Origin: Pyrobaculum neutrophilum V24Sta
GTDB lineage: Archaea > Thermoproteota > Thermoprotei > Thermoproteales > Thermoproteaceae
Length of the DNA stretch: 64,000 nt
Direction: 5' to 3'
NCBI RefSeq assembly: GCF_000019805.1
Contig: NC_010525.1
Span: forward strand, 496,001 to 560,000
The translations under genes and the position numbers were made by a program. The notes under the pieces are model-generated. The model worked only from the letters and a program-made list of their open reading frames with translations, did no database searches and was not told where the DNA came from. This document shows positions 25,546-33,664 of this stretch, in pieces. The number at the start of each line of letters is the position of its first letter. Positions within the stretch are counted from its first letter, which is position 1.

Positions 25546-26364
25546 GTGATTTCGCGCCTTTACATAAGCGGCGTGAGGCAGATAGAGGAGACCTCCCTAG
25601 AGCTTAGGGAGAAGGTGCTCCTCGTGGGGCCAAACGGCGGGGGGAAGTCCAGCGTAATATACTCGGCCCTCGCCCTCCTCTACTCCATATCCTCCACCCG
25701 CTCTCCTGCTTGGGCGGTGGAGAACAGCTTCGGGGAGTTGCGAAACCTCGTGCGGGGCGATAGGGCTGTGGTGGAGGGTGTCGTGGGCGGCGAGACGCAC
25801 AAGCTGGTGGTCGACAGGGAGGGGAGGGCTGAGGTTGACGGCGCGCCGGCCCCAGCCGCTCTGCGCCGGATCGAGGTGGGGTACTTCAACACGCACGTGT
25901 CCGTGGGGAGGTGGGGGGCCCAGGCGTTTACAGAGGGCGTCGAGGTGAGGGCCGCCGAGGTCGCCGCCTGGGTCGAGGAGCAGCTGAGGCGCCTGGGCAT
26001 AGCGTCGAGGTTCCACTTCGATTCCTACTACAGCGGCGCCTGGATCCACACAGCCCGCGCCGCCTATGGGGTCAAGAGGGCCCTCGGCATCCTCCTGGCC
26101 TCCTACGGCGCAGAGGCTGTGTTTGGAGAGGTGTACGAGGCCGGGCTACACTACGACCTAGGGGCGAAGATCATCGGGAGGGTGCTGGCCCAGCTAGACG
26201 CCTTCGTGATGCTGGAGACGCACGTCCCGCTGTACGTCAAAGAGGCGCTGGACAGAGGGTGGCAGGTCCTCTACATGAGGGACGGCAGAGCCTTCGAGAT
26301 AGCCGACGTGGCGGACCTAAAGGCCATAGACGAAGAGGCGGCGTGGGCATATGCCTACGTTTAA
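25546..26364 (+). CDS. AAA-type (SMC/RecF-like) ATPase in the Cmr accessory module
   Basis: The 272-residue product has Walker A GPNGGGKSS (residues 28-36). A late segment LDAFVMLETHVPLYV sits where Walker B and the D-loop His of AAA_21/SMC-like ATPases occur, but the usual DE pair reads LETH. It lacks the long coiled coils of true SMC proteins. The start is GTG at 25546, 12 bp after copy A. Its end overlaps the Cys-rich gene by 14 bp, giving translational coupling. The role is unknown; stand-alone ATPases of this type recur near type III systems. Confidence 0.75.
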   Translation: MISRLYISGVRQIEETSLELREKVLLVGPNGGGKSSVIYSALALLYSISSTRSPAWAVENSFGELRNLVRGDRAVVEGVVGGETHKLVVDREGRAEVDGAPAPAALRRIEVGYFNTHVSVGRWGAQAFTEGVEVRAAEVAAWVEEQLRRLGIASRFHFDSYYSGAWIHTARAAYGVKRALGILLASYGAEAVFGEVYEAGLHYDLGAKIIGRVLAQLDAFVMLETHVPLYVKEALDRGWQVLYMRDGRAFEIADVADLKAIDEEAAWAYAYV

Positions 26365-26758
26365 GCTAGACCCAGTCCAGGGACGTTGCACGTCACAGCT
26401 CAACTTCCCGTGCGACGGCTACTGCATATGTGCCCCCGACCCCAACAACGCCAAATGCGGCGGCAACCTCCTGTGCGCCACCCCGGGCCAGCTCGACTGG
26501 TGTATAGCCCAGGCGGACAGGCCCAAGGTGAAGATAGCGGTTGAGTGCATGTGCGACCTGACGAGCTTCAGAGCCACCCACAAGATCGCGGAGAAGGTCA
26601 TCAGACAGATAGGTAGCTACGCCTCAATCTGCACTCCAGTGGAGAAGTGGGCCGCATTCCCGCCGGACTGGCCGGAGGAGCTTGAGGAAACGCTGAGGCA
26701 GAGCGGGATCAAGATCGTGGACTGCGGCGACGTCCCCTGCGACCTCTGTAGATGCTAG
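26351..26758 (+). CDS. Cys-rich protein of the Cmr accessory module
   Basis: The 135-residue product has 14 cysteines, including CDGYCICAPD, CGGNLLC, ECMCD and a CGDVPCDLCRC end. This spacing suggests zinc or iron-sulphur binding or multiple disulphides; there is no signal peptide, so metal binding is more likely. It overlaps the upstream ATPase (14 bp) and the downstream 180-residue gene (ATGCTAG). No known family was recognised. Confidence 0.7.
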   Translation: MPTFKLDPVQGRCTSQLNFPCDGYCICAPDPNNAKCGGNLLCATPGQLDWCIAQADRPKVKIAVECMCDLTSFRATHKIAEKVIRQIGSYASICTPVEKWAAFPPDWPEELEETLRQSGIKIVDCGDVPCDLCRC

Positions 26759-27291
26759 TCGTCCTCCCCTGCGAGAAACTCGCCGAGCTGGCCGCGAGGC
26801 TCGGTTGCCCAGAGGCGCCGAAGCACGTCGACGACACGACAAAATGCGGCAGATACGCCCTCTACCTAAACTACGTAGAGGAGAAATGCGCCGGCTGGAG
26901 CTCCAAGGCGGCGGGAGAGGCTGGGGAAGGCCGAATGTGCTACGTGGGGATAACCCTATCCGACCTGTGGATAGAGGACTGGGGCTACCGCTCGTACGAA
27001 GCCGCCCCCTACGCGGCCGAAGAGGCCGAGAAACTACTGGAAAAAGTAGCAGACATAGCCAACATGGCAGTCGCCACGAGGGCCCCCAGCGTGAGAGCAG
27101 ACACGGGAGACCTAGTCTATAGGCACATGCTCTGGGTCTGGGTGAGGAGGGGCTGGGAGACGTGTGGAAAGGCGAGAGAGATAGCGGCATACGTAGCCCT
27201 AAAGACTCCACAAGACACCTACTGGCTCTACAGCGACAGCATGCTCCACGGCGAGGAGAAATACGGCGGAACGCTTATAAAACTTAGATAG
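26752..27291 (+). CDS. Unrecognised Cmr-associated protein, copy B
   Basis: The 179-residue paralogue of 24985-25533 shares LVVLPC-x2-LAEL, MCYVGI, DLWIEDWGYRS, MAVATRAPSVR, VYRHMLWVWVRRGWETCGKA and GEEKYGGTLIKL. Its ATG lies inside the final codons of the Cys-rich gene. The near-identity of the C-terminal halves against divergent N-termini suggests recent conversion or strong constraint on the RAPSVR...VRRGWE region. Function unknown. Confidence 0.75.
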   Translation: MLVVLPCEKLAELAARLGCPEAPKHVDDTTKCGRYALYLNYVEEKCAGWSSKAAGEAGEGRMCYVGITLSDLWIEDWGYRSYEAAPYAAEEAEKLLEKVADIANMAVATRAPSVRADTGDLVYRHMLWVWVRRGWETCGKAREIAAYVALKTPQDTYWLYSDSMLHGEEKYGGTLIKLR

Positions 27292-27300
27292 TTGCACAGT

Positions 27301-29082
27301 ATGGGTTCGTCTGAAGTTAAGATATTCGCCATCGCGACCCTGGGCCTAATGAGGAGGTACGATGAGGTCGTATACAAGGTGTACGTCCCGGCAGGCGGCC
27401 GGCAGAGTAGAAAGCCGTACTACATCCGCACCTACTTTAGCCCCCTCGCCCTAATTCTGGCGCATGCAATAGAGCACAAAGCAAGCTCGGCCACATTAAC
27501 AGTGGCGGCCCCCATAACTCTGTACACCGAGTGGGAGAGCCAGATAGAGAAGAGCCAGATAGACTTGGAAGCCGTCGCGAACAGTATACTGAAAAAAGAA
27601 ATCTTAAGAGAAGAAACCTCAAAAAAGGAAGACACGCAGAAACAATACCTCATAGACGAGGAGGTGAGTAGTGAGTTACAAGAAGCGAAAGAGATCTACA
27701 GGATCACAAAACTGGAGTTCCCAGACTCCGCAGGCGGTGGGCGCAGCTCCGACAAACTCCCCTATATATTCACAAGAAAAGCCACCATTCAATACATAGC
27801 AGAGAAAAGCGGTGAGGGCTCAAACAAGCTCTCACTAGACTTCTACATGGCGCTACTCCCACTTACGGGAAGCTTCCAGCACGACGAGGAGAAAGTCTGG
27901 AAGGGGAAAGTCTGGATATTCAGAGAGAAGTCGGAGGGCGACATAGAGATGTTCGGGAGGTCTTTGGCGTCTTCCTTTACCTACGCCATAAGGGAGTCCC
28001 TCAGACGGGTGGAGGGAAAGGGCGGCGCCATAATCCTCGTGGACACAACCCACGGCCTCAACATAGCGGCCGCCCACCTAATGGCCAGCGTAGTGCAGAA
28101 CTACGGCCTCATAAACTACGAGCTCGAGAGGCGCGGCATAGAGCTCCTCGACATATACTTCTACAACAGCGACCCGTACGACCCAAAAAGAAGAGACAAA
28201 CTGCAGCTGCTAAGCCACTACTACCAGAAGGTGGTAGGCGCGTCGATCGCGGAAATAGCTCACAGAGCCCCAGAGGTGTGCCAAAGCGAGAAGGGCGGAG
28301 GAAGTCCCGGGGGCAGAGAGCCAAGCCAAGAGTTCTGCAACCTGCTCAAAAGGGTTATAACCATGCTCAGGTCAAACCTACTGCTCTGGTCCCTCTACGA
28401 CATTGAGACACTTAACTACACACCCGACGAGATCAGAATCAGCGAGATCAGAATCGGGTTGAAATATAAGGATAAGGATAAGAAAAAGAGTGAGATCAGC
28501 GAGATAAATTACGACATAGAGGGGGCCGTCGACAGCGGCGTGGTGTGGCTGTGGGAAATCCTAAAAGAGGCGGCCCAGAGGGCCATAACAGAGCTAAAGG
28601 ACAAAGACGTGATGAGCCACATCGAGAGGACAAGAAGAAAGAAGGCGGTGTGCTTCAACGTAGAGAGGCTGGCCAAGGCCGTGAAGGAGTCGACAGACTG
28701 GCACTGGAACCTCCTGCGCGAGATAATGGGCCCCACAGCGGAGCTGATACTACAACACGAGCTAGAAGAGTGGGAGAGCTCAAAAAACCTCAAGTACCTC
28801 TACCCCAAAGGGCTGGGAGACTGCATAAAATGCGACATCCTCCCCAGAGAGTCCGTCGGAGGCATCACATACCGCATCGCCAAGCCGCAACTTGAGCAGG
28901 AGAAGGCGAGGAACATAGTGGCGCACGCCGGCATAACAAAGGTGGTTGAAGACATGTACTTTCTCTTCACAGAACAACAAAACGACTGCAGACTGACGGT
29001 GCTATGCATAGCGGAGAAATTCCCAGACAACATCCTGCAAGCCATCATAAAGAGGGGGCAATCCTCCTACGACACCTCTTGA
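27301..29082 (+). CDS. csx1: Csx1-family CARF-HEPN ribonuclease
   Basis: The 593-residue product has an N-terminal CARF-like domain with the ligand loop ILVDTTHGLNIAAAHL (D248 to H251 region), and a C-terminal HEPN domain with ARNIVAH (R537 to H542), the Rx4H catalytic motif. Such proteins are RNases switched on by cyclic oligoadenylate made by Cas10. The protein is longer than the common 400-450 residue Csx1, with charged inserts at about 75-130 and 330-400. The ATG at 27301 is preferred over the TTG at 27292. Codon use in the insert regions is A-richer than in the cmr genes. Confidence 0.82.
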   Translation: MGSSEVKIFAIATLGLMRRYDEVVYKVYVPAGGRQSRKPYYIRTYFSPLALILAHAIEHKASSATLTVAAPITLYTEWESQIEKSQIDLEAVANSILKKEILREETSKKEDTQKQYLIDEEVSSELQEAKEIYRITKLEFPDSAGGGRSSDKLPYIFTRKATIQYIAEKSGEGSNKLSLDFYMALLPLTGSFQHDEEKVWKGKVWIFREKSEGDIEMFGRSLASSFTYAIRESLRRVEGKGGAIILVDTTHGLNIAAAHLMASVVQNYGLINYELERRGIELLDIYFYNSDPYDPKRRDKLQLLSHYYQKVVGASIAEIAHRAPEVCQSEKGGGSPGGREPSQEFCNLLKRVITMLRSNLLLWSLYDIETLNYTPDEIRISEIRIGLKYKDKDKKKSEISEINYDIEGAVDSGVVWLWEILKEAAQRAITELKDKDVMSHIERTRRKKAVCFNVERLAKAVKESTDWHWNLLREIMGPTAELILQHELEEWESSKNLKYLYPKGLGDCIKCDILPRESVGGITYRIAKPQLEQEKARNIVAHAGITKVVEDMYFLFTEQQNDCRLTVLCIAEKFPDNILQAIIKRGQSSYDTS

Positions 29083-29428
29083 CAGCCAACCCAACTAACC
29101 GCTTCCCACAGCCCTTCCAGAGCTAATCGTCAGCGAAACCCCCTCCCTAGGAAGGCGACGCCCGCTAAAGACACGCCGGGCGGCAACCGCCGCCAACCGC
29201 ATAAGCAAGCAGAAGAGAACCCCGCTATAGAGGCCGCAATACACAGAGACGGCAAAGTTGACAATTACAACGCGGTCTGGCGCCGGCAAGCTCTGCAGAA
29301 ACGCCACTCTGGAGCCAAGGCGGGAGATCTACGCCAATATAGACGGCGCTAGCACCTGCTAACCAAGAGCCTAAAAAACCAAGGCTCTACAAAACGAGCC
29401 TTCACCACATCCACACCTCCAAACTCTT
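29083..29428. other. 345-bp gap after csx1 without a supported gene
   Basis: No frame has a convincing domain. A 35-codon frame from about 29251 contains TRSGAGKLCRNATL, which resembles a broken P-loop, but it has no support beyond that. The sequence looks like decayed coding DNA. Confidence 0.35.
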
Positions 29429-29508
29429 CACAACACACTTGTTAGTAAAAGATGTAATATACTCCAGACAAGGGACTAGATAACTAAACGCGAAGAACGG
29501 CGTACGCC
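29429..29508 (+). repeat. Orphan CRISPR leader fragment
   Basis: The segment GTTAGTAAAAGATGTAATATACT, then AGACAAGGG and AAACGCGAAGAACGGCGTACGCC, matches the distal part of the array 2 leader. The GCGAAGAACGGCG motif has the left context of leader motif 1 and the right context of motif 2. This implies that the 54 bp between the two direct repeats were deleted. No repeat array follows. Confidence 0.7.
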
Positions 29509-30344
29509 GGAACTATCGCTCGCCTTCCCCCGCGTCCACACCTCCTTCGGAGAGGGAAACAAGAGGGTGCACGAGTTCAAGACGGGGCTTGCGTACCTGC
29601 TCCTCACGAGGGCAGTGGTGGAGGGCGAGGTGCCTGAGGAGTGCGGCAGGGCGGATCCTCTGGCGTTGCTCCCAGTACACGCCGGGGCGACCAGGTTCGC
29701 CTACGCGTGGGCTAGGATAGCCGCGTCTACCCATAAATACCTGCGAGACAGGGGGGCTGGCGTGCTGGCGTTTACCACCGCCCTCATTGCGGAGTACGTC
29801 GAGTGGTTGGACGAACTCATGCCGGAGCTGAGAGAGGCCGTGAAGCACCTCGACGCGGAGCTCAGCTCGGCCATCTGGCTTCAAGAGGGGGGTGCCGGAA
29901 ACACGTGCAGGTGGTTCTTTGGGGGCGTACGACGAGGCATGCAAGAGCCTAAGCCGCTACCCCGACGTCGACAGCTGTGAAGACCTCAAGAGGAAGGGGT
30001 TTAAGCTAGACGGTTGCCTGGTGCTGGTGGCCACCGAGACGTTCTCCCCGTATCTGTTCGGCGCGATCCCAGCCGACGAGTACCTGGTGGCGTACACCCC
30101 CAACTTCTACAGACAGGTGAAGTTCGCCCTAGACATATACAGGGCCTTCGGCGACGGCAAGGCAGTAAGACGCGCCTTAGTCAGCAGAGACAACCCATAC
30201 ATAAGCTACCTATCGCTCAGGAAGGCCCTAGAAGAGAGGGGAGGCCAAGGCCACTGCTACTACATACCAAAGCTCTCCGGGACAGGCGCCACATACCTAG
30301 CACTGAAAAAGCTAGAACGCGAAGGCCTACTCAAAAAACCCTAA
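29509..30344 (+). pseudogene. 5'-truncated, frameshifted gene beside the orphan leader
   Basis: The frame is open from the leader junction (LSLAFPRVHTSFGEGNKRVHEF...) with no credible start, so the 5' end was probably lost at the leader fusion. It runs to about 29930. Removing one G from a G5 run links WFFG to AYDEACKSLSRYPDVDSCEDL in the second frame. That frame continues to 30344 and ends in a wHTH-like helix (ATYLALKKLEREGLL). No family was recognised. A GTG at 29567 or an ATG at 29892 could start shorter products. Confidence 0.5.
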
Positions 30345-30374
30345 AACCCCCAAGCCGAGTTAGATATCGATCAT

Positions 30375-30738
30375 GTTTTTACTATCTCTTGATTTCTGGG
30401 TGGAGAGATCATCAGGCAAGCCATATATGAGTTAATAGAGTTTCTACTATCTTTTGATTTCTGGAAAGCGTCCAGCGCAATAAGGAATCTTCTGCTAGAC
30501 ATAATATTGTTTCTACTATCTTTTGATTTCTGGGAGCGGGATCCTCATGTTAACGCCGAGTCGGGACGGCGAATAGTTTCTACTATCTTTTGATTTCTGG
30601 GCCGCGAGTGCGGCACCGGGCCCACGCTAAGAACTTCGCAAGCGTGTTTCTACTATCTTTTGATTTCTGGATAAGAAGTGCAACAAATGCGCTTTGAAGA
30701 GAGACTTTATTCCGTTTCTACTATCTTTTGATTTCTGG
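30375..30738 (-). CRISPR. CRISPR array 2: 6 repeats, 5 spacers
   Basis: The same 25-bp repeat as array 1 appears in reverse orientation (GTTTCTAC...TTTCTGG on the plus strand), at 30375, 30440, 30509, 30576, 30646 and 30714. The copy at 30375 is mutated, marking the leader-distal end. The leader lies to the right, so transcription runs right to left, toward the truncated gene. Confidence 0.97.
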
Positions 30739-31013
30739 GGCTTGTGTTTTTAGATCTTTTGGGTTTTTAAGTTTTTTCGTGGTTTTTTGTTGGTTCGGCG
30801 GTCGCTTTCCAGCCCCTCTTTACATTCACACATTCTCCTGTCTGGGTGTAGGCGTACGCCATTCTTCGCCTTTACCATCATACACGCGCCCTAGAGAAGG
30901 CGGCCACCCAGCGCCATTCTTCGCGTTTGGCCTTCTAAACCCTTGTCTAAAGTATATTACATCCTTTACTGACATATAGAGTAATGTTTTAATGCTTGTG
31001 GGATATCGTAGGC
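30739..31013 (-). promoter_or_regulatory. CRISPR leader of array 2
   Basis: It is the reverse complement of the shared leader: the repeat-proximal A-rich block, the GACAGGAGAATGTGTG segment and two GCGAAGAATGGCG motifs (30856-30870 and 30911-30925). It is the closest relative of the array 3 leader in the repeat-proximal half, and matches the array 1 leader plus gene on its outer side. Confidence 0.85.
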
Positions 31014-31379
31014 ATGTATCTCTACTTTGGCCGTGTGAGAGTTGGCCCTCTCGTTGGCTATCTCTGGCTTTTGGGCCGTCGGCTGTATCTGAGGGTGGGG
31101 TGGCGTCCTCGTGATACCGTCTACCTCGGCTCTGTGGACGACCTGCTGGGGGTGGCTGTGAGGGTTAGGCGGCTCGTCCCAAGGCCCCTCCCCGTTAGGC
31201 ACCTCGTGGCTGCCCTCGTCGACGCCCTCAAAAAGGCCTACTACGTCGCCAGCCGCTACCGCGACTCCCCCCGCTGGAAGATACGCGCCTGGGAGGCGGC
31301 AATGGCCATAGAATACGCCGCCTCTGCGCTGGCGATGTACTGGCCAAGCGCCGCCAAGAAGATACTAGACGACGGCTAG
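31014..31379 (+). CDS. Leader-adjacent hypothetical protein, right copy
   Basis: The 121-residue product matches the left copy (15190-15555) except for about five residues (for example KRS to RVG near residue 27, Q to H, C to Y). The start is taken as the ATG at 31014 to match that copy; an upstream in-frame start at 30996 is inside the leader. It diverges from array 2. No family was recognised. Confidence 0.65.
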   Translation: MYLYFGRVRVGPLVGYLWLLGRRLYLRVGWRPRDTVYLGSVDDLLGVAVRVRRLVPRPLPVRHLVAALVDALKKAYYVASRYRDSPRWKIRAWEAAMAIEYAASALAMYWPSAAKKILDDG

Positions 31380-31948
31380 GGGGTTGTGTTGGCCGCGTTG
31401 AGCTCGGCTTTTTCGACTGCCGGTTCGATGAGTCGCGCGTCGGCTCTGTTTATTTTGGCCCCCGACGCGGCGTATATGCTGTGCCTACCATGAGCTTGTC
31501 CCGTCTTGGGGCTGTCACCTGGCGGCGGCCTGCTCTACGTCTCTACGGCCCTTTGACGTCGCCGTATGATCGTGCTTGAAGCCGGCGAGCCTCATCTCGG
31601 CCTCGTGTCAGTCGGCTGGAGCGCCGCCGTGTCTGCTGAGGCTTGGCGTCACTAAGTCGGCTCTTCGCCGACTGCGTTTCTCAGCCTCTGTTTGATTCCG
31701 GGGCCGGCTTTCGCCTCACTGCGGTGGGTTATCCACCGCGCCTCCTCAGCCGTATCGCCGGGACCTCAGTGCGGTCTGCTAATGGGGGGGGGGGCCAGGC
31801 CGGCTTGGGGGCCAACCTTTCCTCAGCTCCACGGCGCCTCCGGCTGCCGGCTTGGTGAAGTGCGGCCTGCCTGGCGTAAGGCGGCTAAGCCTGTGTGCGT
31901 CGAACGGCGGGGGTGCGCCGTGTACTGCGTTTTGTTGGGGGTGTGTTC
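31380..31948. other. 570-bp stretch without a supported gene; G11 run
   Basis: Several overlapping short plus-strand frames exist, but they show no domains and have G/C-rich shadow-like composition. A run of 11 G (31784-31794) is present, which is prone to slippage and G-quadruplex formation. The stretch separates the array 2 unit from the adaptation operon's 3' end. Confidence 0.4.
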
Positions 31949-32491
31949 CTAGGGAAGGCGGTTTGTGGCGCCGCTGCAGATTGGCCGGTATTGGCAGTAG
32001 GCGCACTTCGGGGTTTTTCTGGGGGGCGGGGGCGGCCCCTCTACTACCTCTGCCGCCTTTATGAGCAGGGCCTCTGCTACCTTGAGCTCCGCTGGGGTTA
32101 TCTGTAGCCTGGCCAGCCTCTCGCCGTAGGCTATGACGCCGAGGCTTACCGAGTGCCCCTGGGCTTTCACTAGGTAGGCCTCTGCATATAGTTGCCACTT
32201 GTGTTCTCTCCGGGGGACTCCCGTCTTTATCTCCACGGGCACCGCCGAGTGCCTCCGCGCCACCATGTCCACAACGCCGTGTGTCCACCCGGCGTCTATA
32301 TAGACCGGCTTGGGCTCTGCCCCCAGGGCGGCCGCGAGCTTCTTCCTCAGCGCCTGCTCCTCCTGTCTGCCCTTGGCCATGGAGGGAGTCGTGGGGACGC
32401 CGTGTCTTTTGGAGAGCCAGAGGTAGCGCGGGCACCACTCCAGCTCCAGCACGTCCCAGGGGGTGGGCCTATATGACGTAGGCTTGGGCAT
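31949..32491 (-). CDS. cas4: CRISPR adaptation exonuclease Cas4
   Basis: The 180-residue RecB-like nuclease has VVDMVARR, the core VPVEIKTG and KWQLYAEAYLV (Asp, Glu-x-Lys and Gln active-site residues). One N-terminal Cys (LEWCPRYLW) with three C-terminal ones (KCAYCQYRPIC) forms the iron-sulphur site. Cas4 trims prespacers and helps choose PAM and orientation. It overlaps cas2 by 23 bp as the last gene of csa1-cas1-cas2-cas4. Confidence 0.93.
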   Translation of the reverse strand: MPKPTSYRPTPWDVLELEWCPRYLWLSKRHGVPTTPSMAKGRQEEQALRKKLAAALGAEPKPVYIDAGWTHGVVDMVARRHSAVPVEIKTGVPRREHKWQLYAEAYLVKAQGHSVSLGVIAYGERLARLQITPAELKVAEALLIKAAEVVEGPPPPPRKTPKCAYCQYRPICSGATNRLP

Positions 32492-32756
32492 ATCTAGGCG
32501 GCTTGAGGGGGGCGTAGGGGGGCTTGCCTAGCTCGAGCGCGGCCTCCAGCTGCTCTCTCGACACGGGTATCAAGGCTATGTGCCCCCTTTTTACATATCT
32601 AGAGAGGATGTGGAGCAGGTCCTTGGCCCTCCCCCTCTCCAGCCTCCCCACGTAGAAGCTCCTCTGCACTCTGACAAACCCCCACTCCTGTAGCACCGCG
32701 GCGGCTTTGGCCCTCTCTCCGTCGTCTTCGATGTCGTAGACGGCCAGCCAGATCAT
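32469..32756 (-). CDS. cas2: CRISPR adaptation protein Cas2
   Basis: The 95-residue ferredoxin-like protein starts IWLAVYDIEDDGERAKAAAVL (the conserved Asp in VYDI), with FVRVQRSFYVGRL in the second strand. It forms the Cas1-Cas2 integrase core that inserts spacers at the leader end. Overlaps with cas1 (4 bp) and cas4 show operon coupling. Confidence 0.94.
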   Translation of the reverse strand: MIWLAVYDIEDDGERAKAAAVLQEWGFVRVQRSFYVGRLERGRAKDLLHILSRYVKRGHIALIPVSREQLEAALELGKPPYAPLKPPRYAQAYVI

Positions 32757-33664
32757 AGCTTATGCGGCGTGTATACCCCCCTGCCCTCTAGGTGGGCCAC
32801 CGCCAGCCCCACCTGCCTCGCTATGGTGGGCTCGAGCCTCATCTCGAGCCACTTCTCCACCAGCGCCGCCCTGGCCTCCCGCTTCAAGACCCCGCCCTCT
32901 AGCCAGTCTGCGGAGGGCTTGGCCTTGAGCACCATGAGGTCTATGTGGGGTCTGAACTCCTCCATTAGGTCCAGCACTAGGGAGGGCCTCCCCGACTTAT
33001 CCACGTGAAGGTAGCCGGCGTAGGGGTCGAGGCCGTGGATAACTGCCTGTCTCCACACGGCGTAGCGGAGTATCCCATAGCCGTAGTTAAGCGCGAGGTT
33101 GAAGGGGTCGGAGGCGTTTGGATCTCTCGTGGGGGTCCCAAAGGCCTTTGAGAGGGCGGCCCAGTACTCAGCCGCGGCGCGCCCCTCGTGGCCGAGGACG
33201 CACTGTGGGTCTCCGCACCGGGGGACCGCGGCCGCCGCCTCTGCCACCCTAGACGCAGCCCCCGCGAGCTCTTGGTACAGCTCCCTCCTCCACAAGCCGG
33301 CTCTCCTAAGCGCCGCCGCTTGGTTCACGATCTTTCCATACACCACCAGCTTGGCCAGCTCGAGCCCCCTGCCGTTTAGGTAGGCCTCGTACTGAGCCCG
33401 CCGGTGTGCAACCGTGCCGTTTGCCTCAGGCGGAAACAGCCTAGCCGCGGGGTTGCCTCTGCCGTCGAAAAACACCACATCTACGAAGCTCCTCGCCAGG
33501 GCCCTCACTAGCCTAGACGAGATGGAGACGCCCCCAGTGAGGATCCACAGCCTGTCCACTTGGTGTATGGGGATCCTCTCGGCGGCCCCGCCCCTCCTCC
33601 TCACCACCAGGGCCCACCTGCTGTAGCCCAGCGACACCCCGTGCTCCTTAACTACCACCTCCAT
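32753..33664 (-). CDS. cas1: CRISPR integrase Cas1
   Basis: The 303-residue product has the Cas1 active-site elements: the EYWAAL glutamate near the middle, GYLHVDKSGRPSLVLDLMEEFRP with the catalytic His and acidic residues, and an N-terminal beta domain. It catalyses spacer integration with Cas2. The ATG at 33664 (MEVVVKEHGVSLG) is chosen within the longer open frame and overlaps csa1 by 17 bp. It should act on all three arrays since they share the leader. Confidence 0.95.
   Translation of the reverse strand: MEVVVKEHGVSLGYSRWALVVRRRGGAAERIPIHQVDRLWILTGGVSISSRLVRALARSFVDVVFFDGRGNPAARLFPPEANGTVAHRRAQYEAYLNGRGLELAKLVVYGKIVNQAAALRRAGLWRRELYQELAGAASRVAEAAAAVPRCGDPQCVLGHEGRAAAEYWAALSKAFGTPTRDPNASDPFNLALNYGYGILRYAVWRQAVIHGLDPYAGYLHVDKSGRPSLVLDLMEEFRPHIDLMVLKAKPSADWLEGGVLKREARAALVEKWLEMRLEPTIARQVGLAVAHLEGRGVYTPHKL

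Noticed and set aside
29251-29358. P-loop-like TRSGAGKL peptide
   Set aside because: A single short motif with no flanking ATPase sequence; chance is likely in G/C-rich decayed DNA.
31643-32107. Short plus-strand frames between array 2 and cas4
   Set aside because: Mutually overlapping, no domain or promoter, and partly antisense to cas4.
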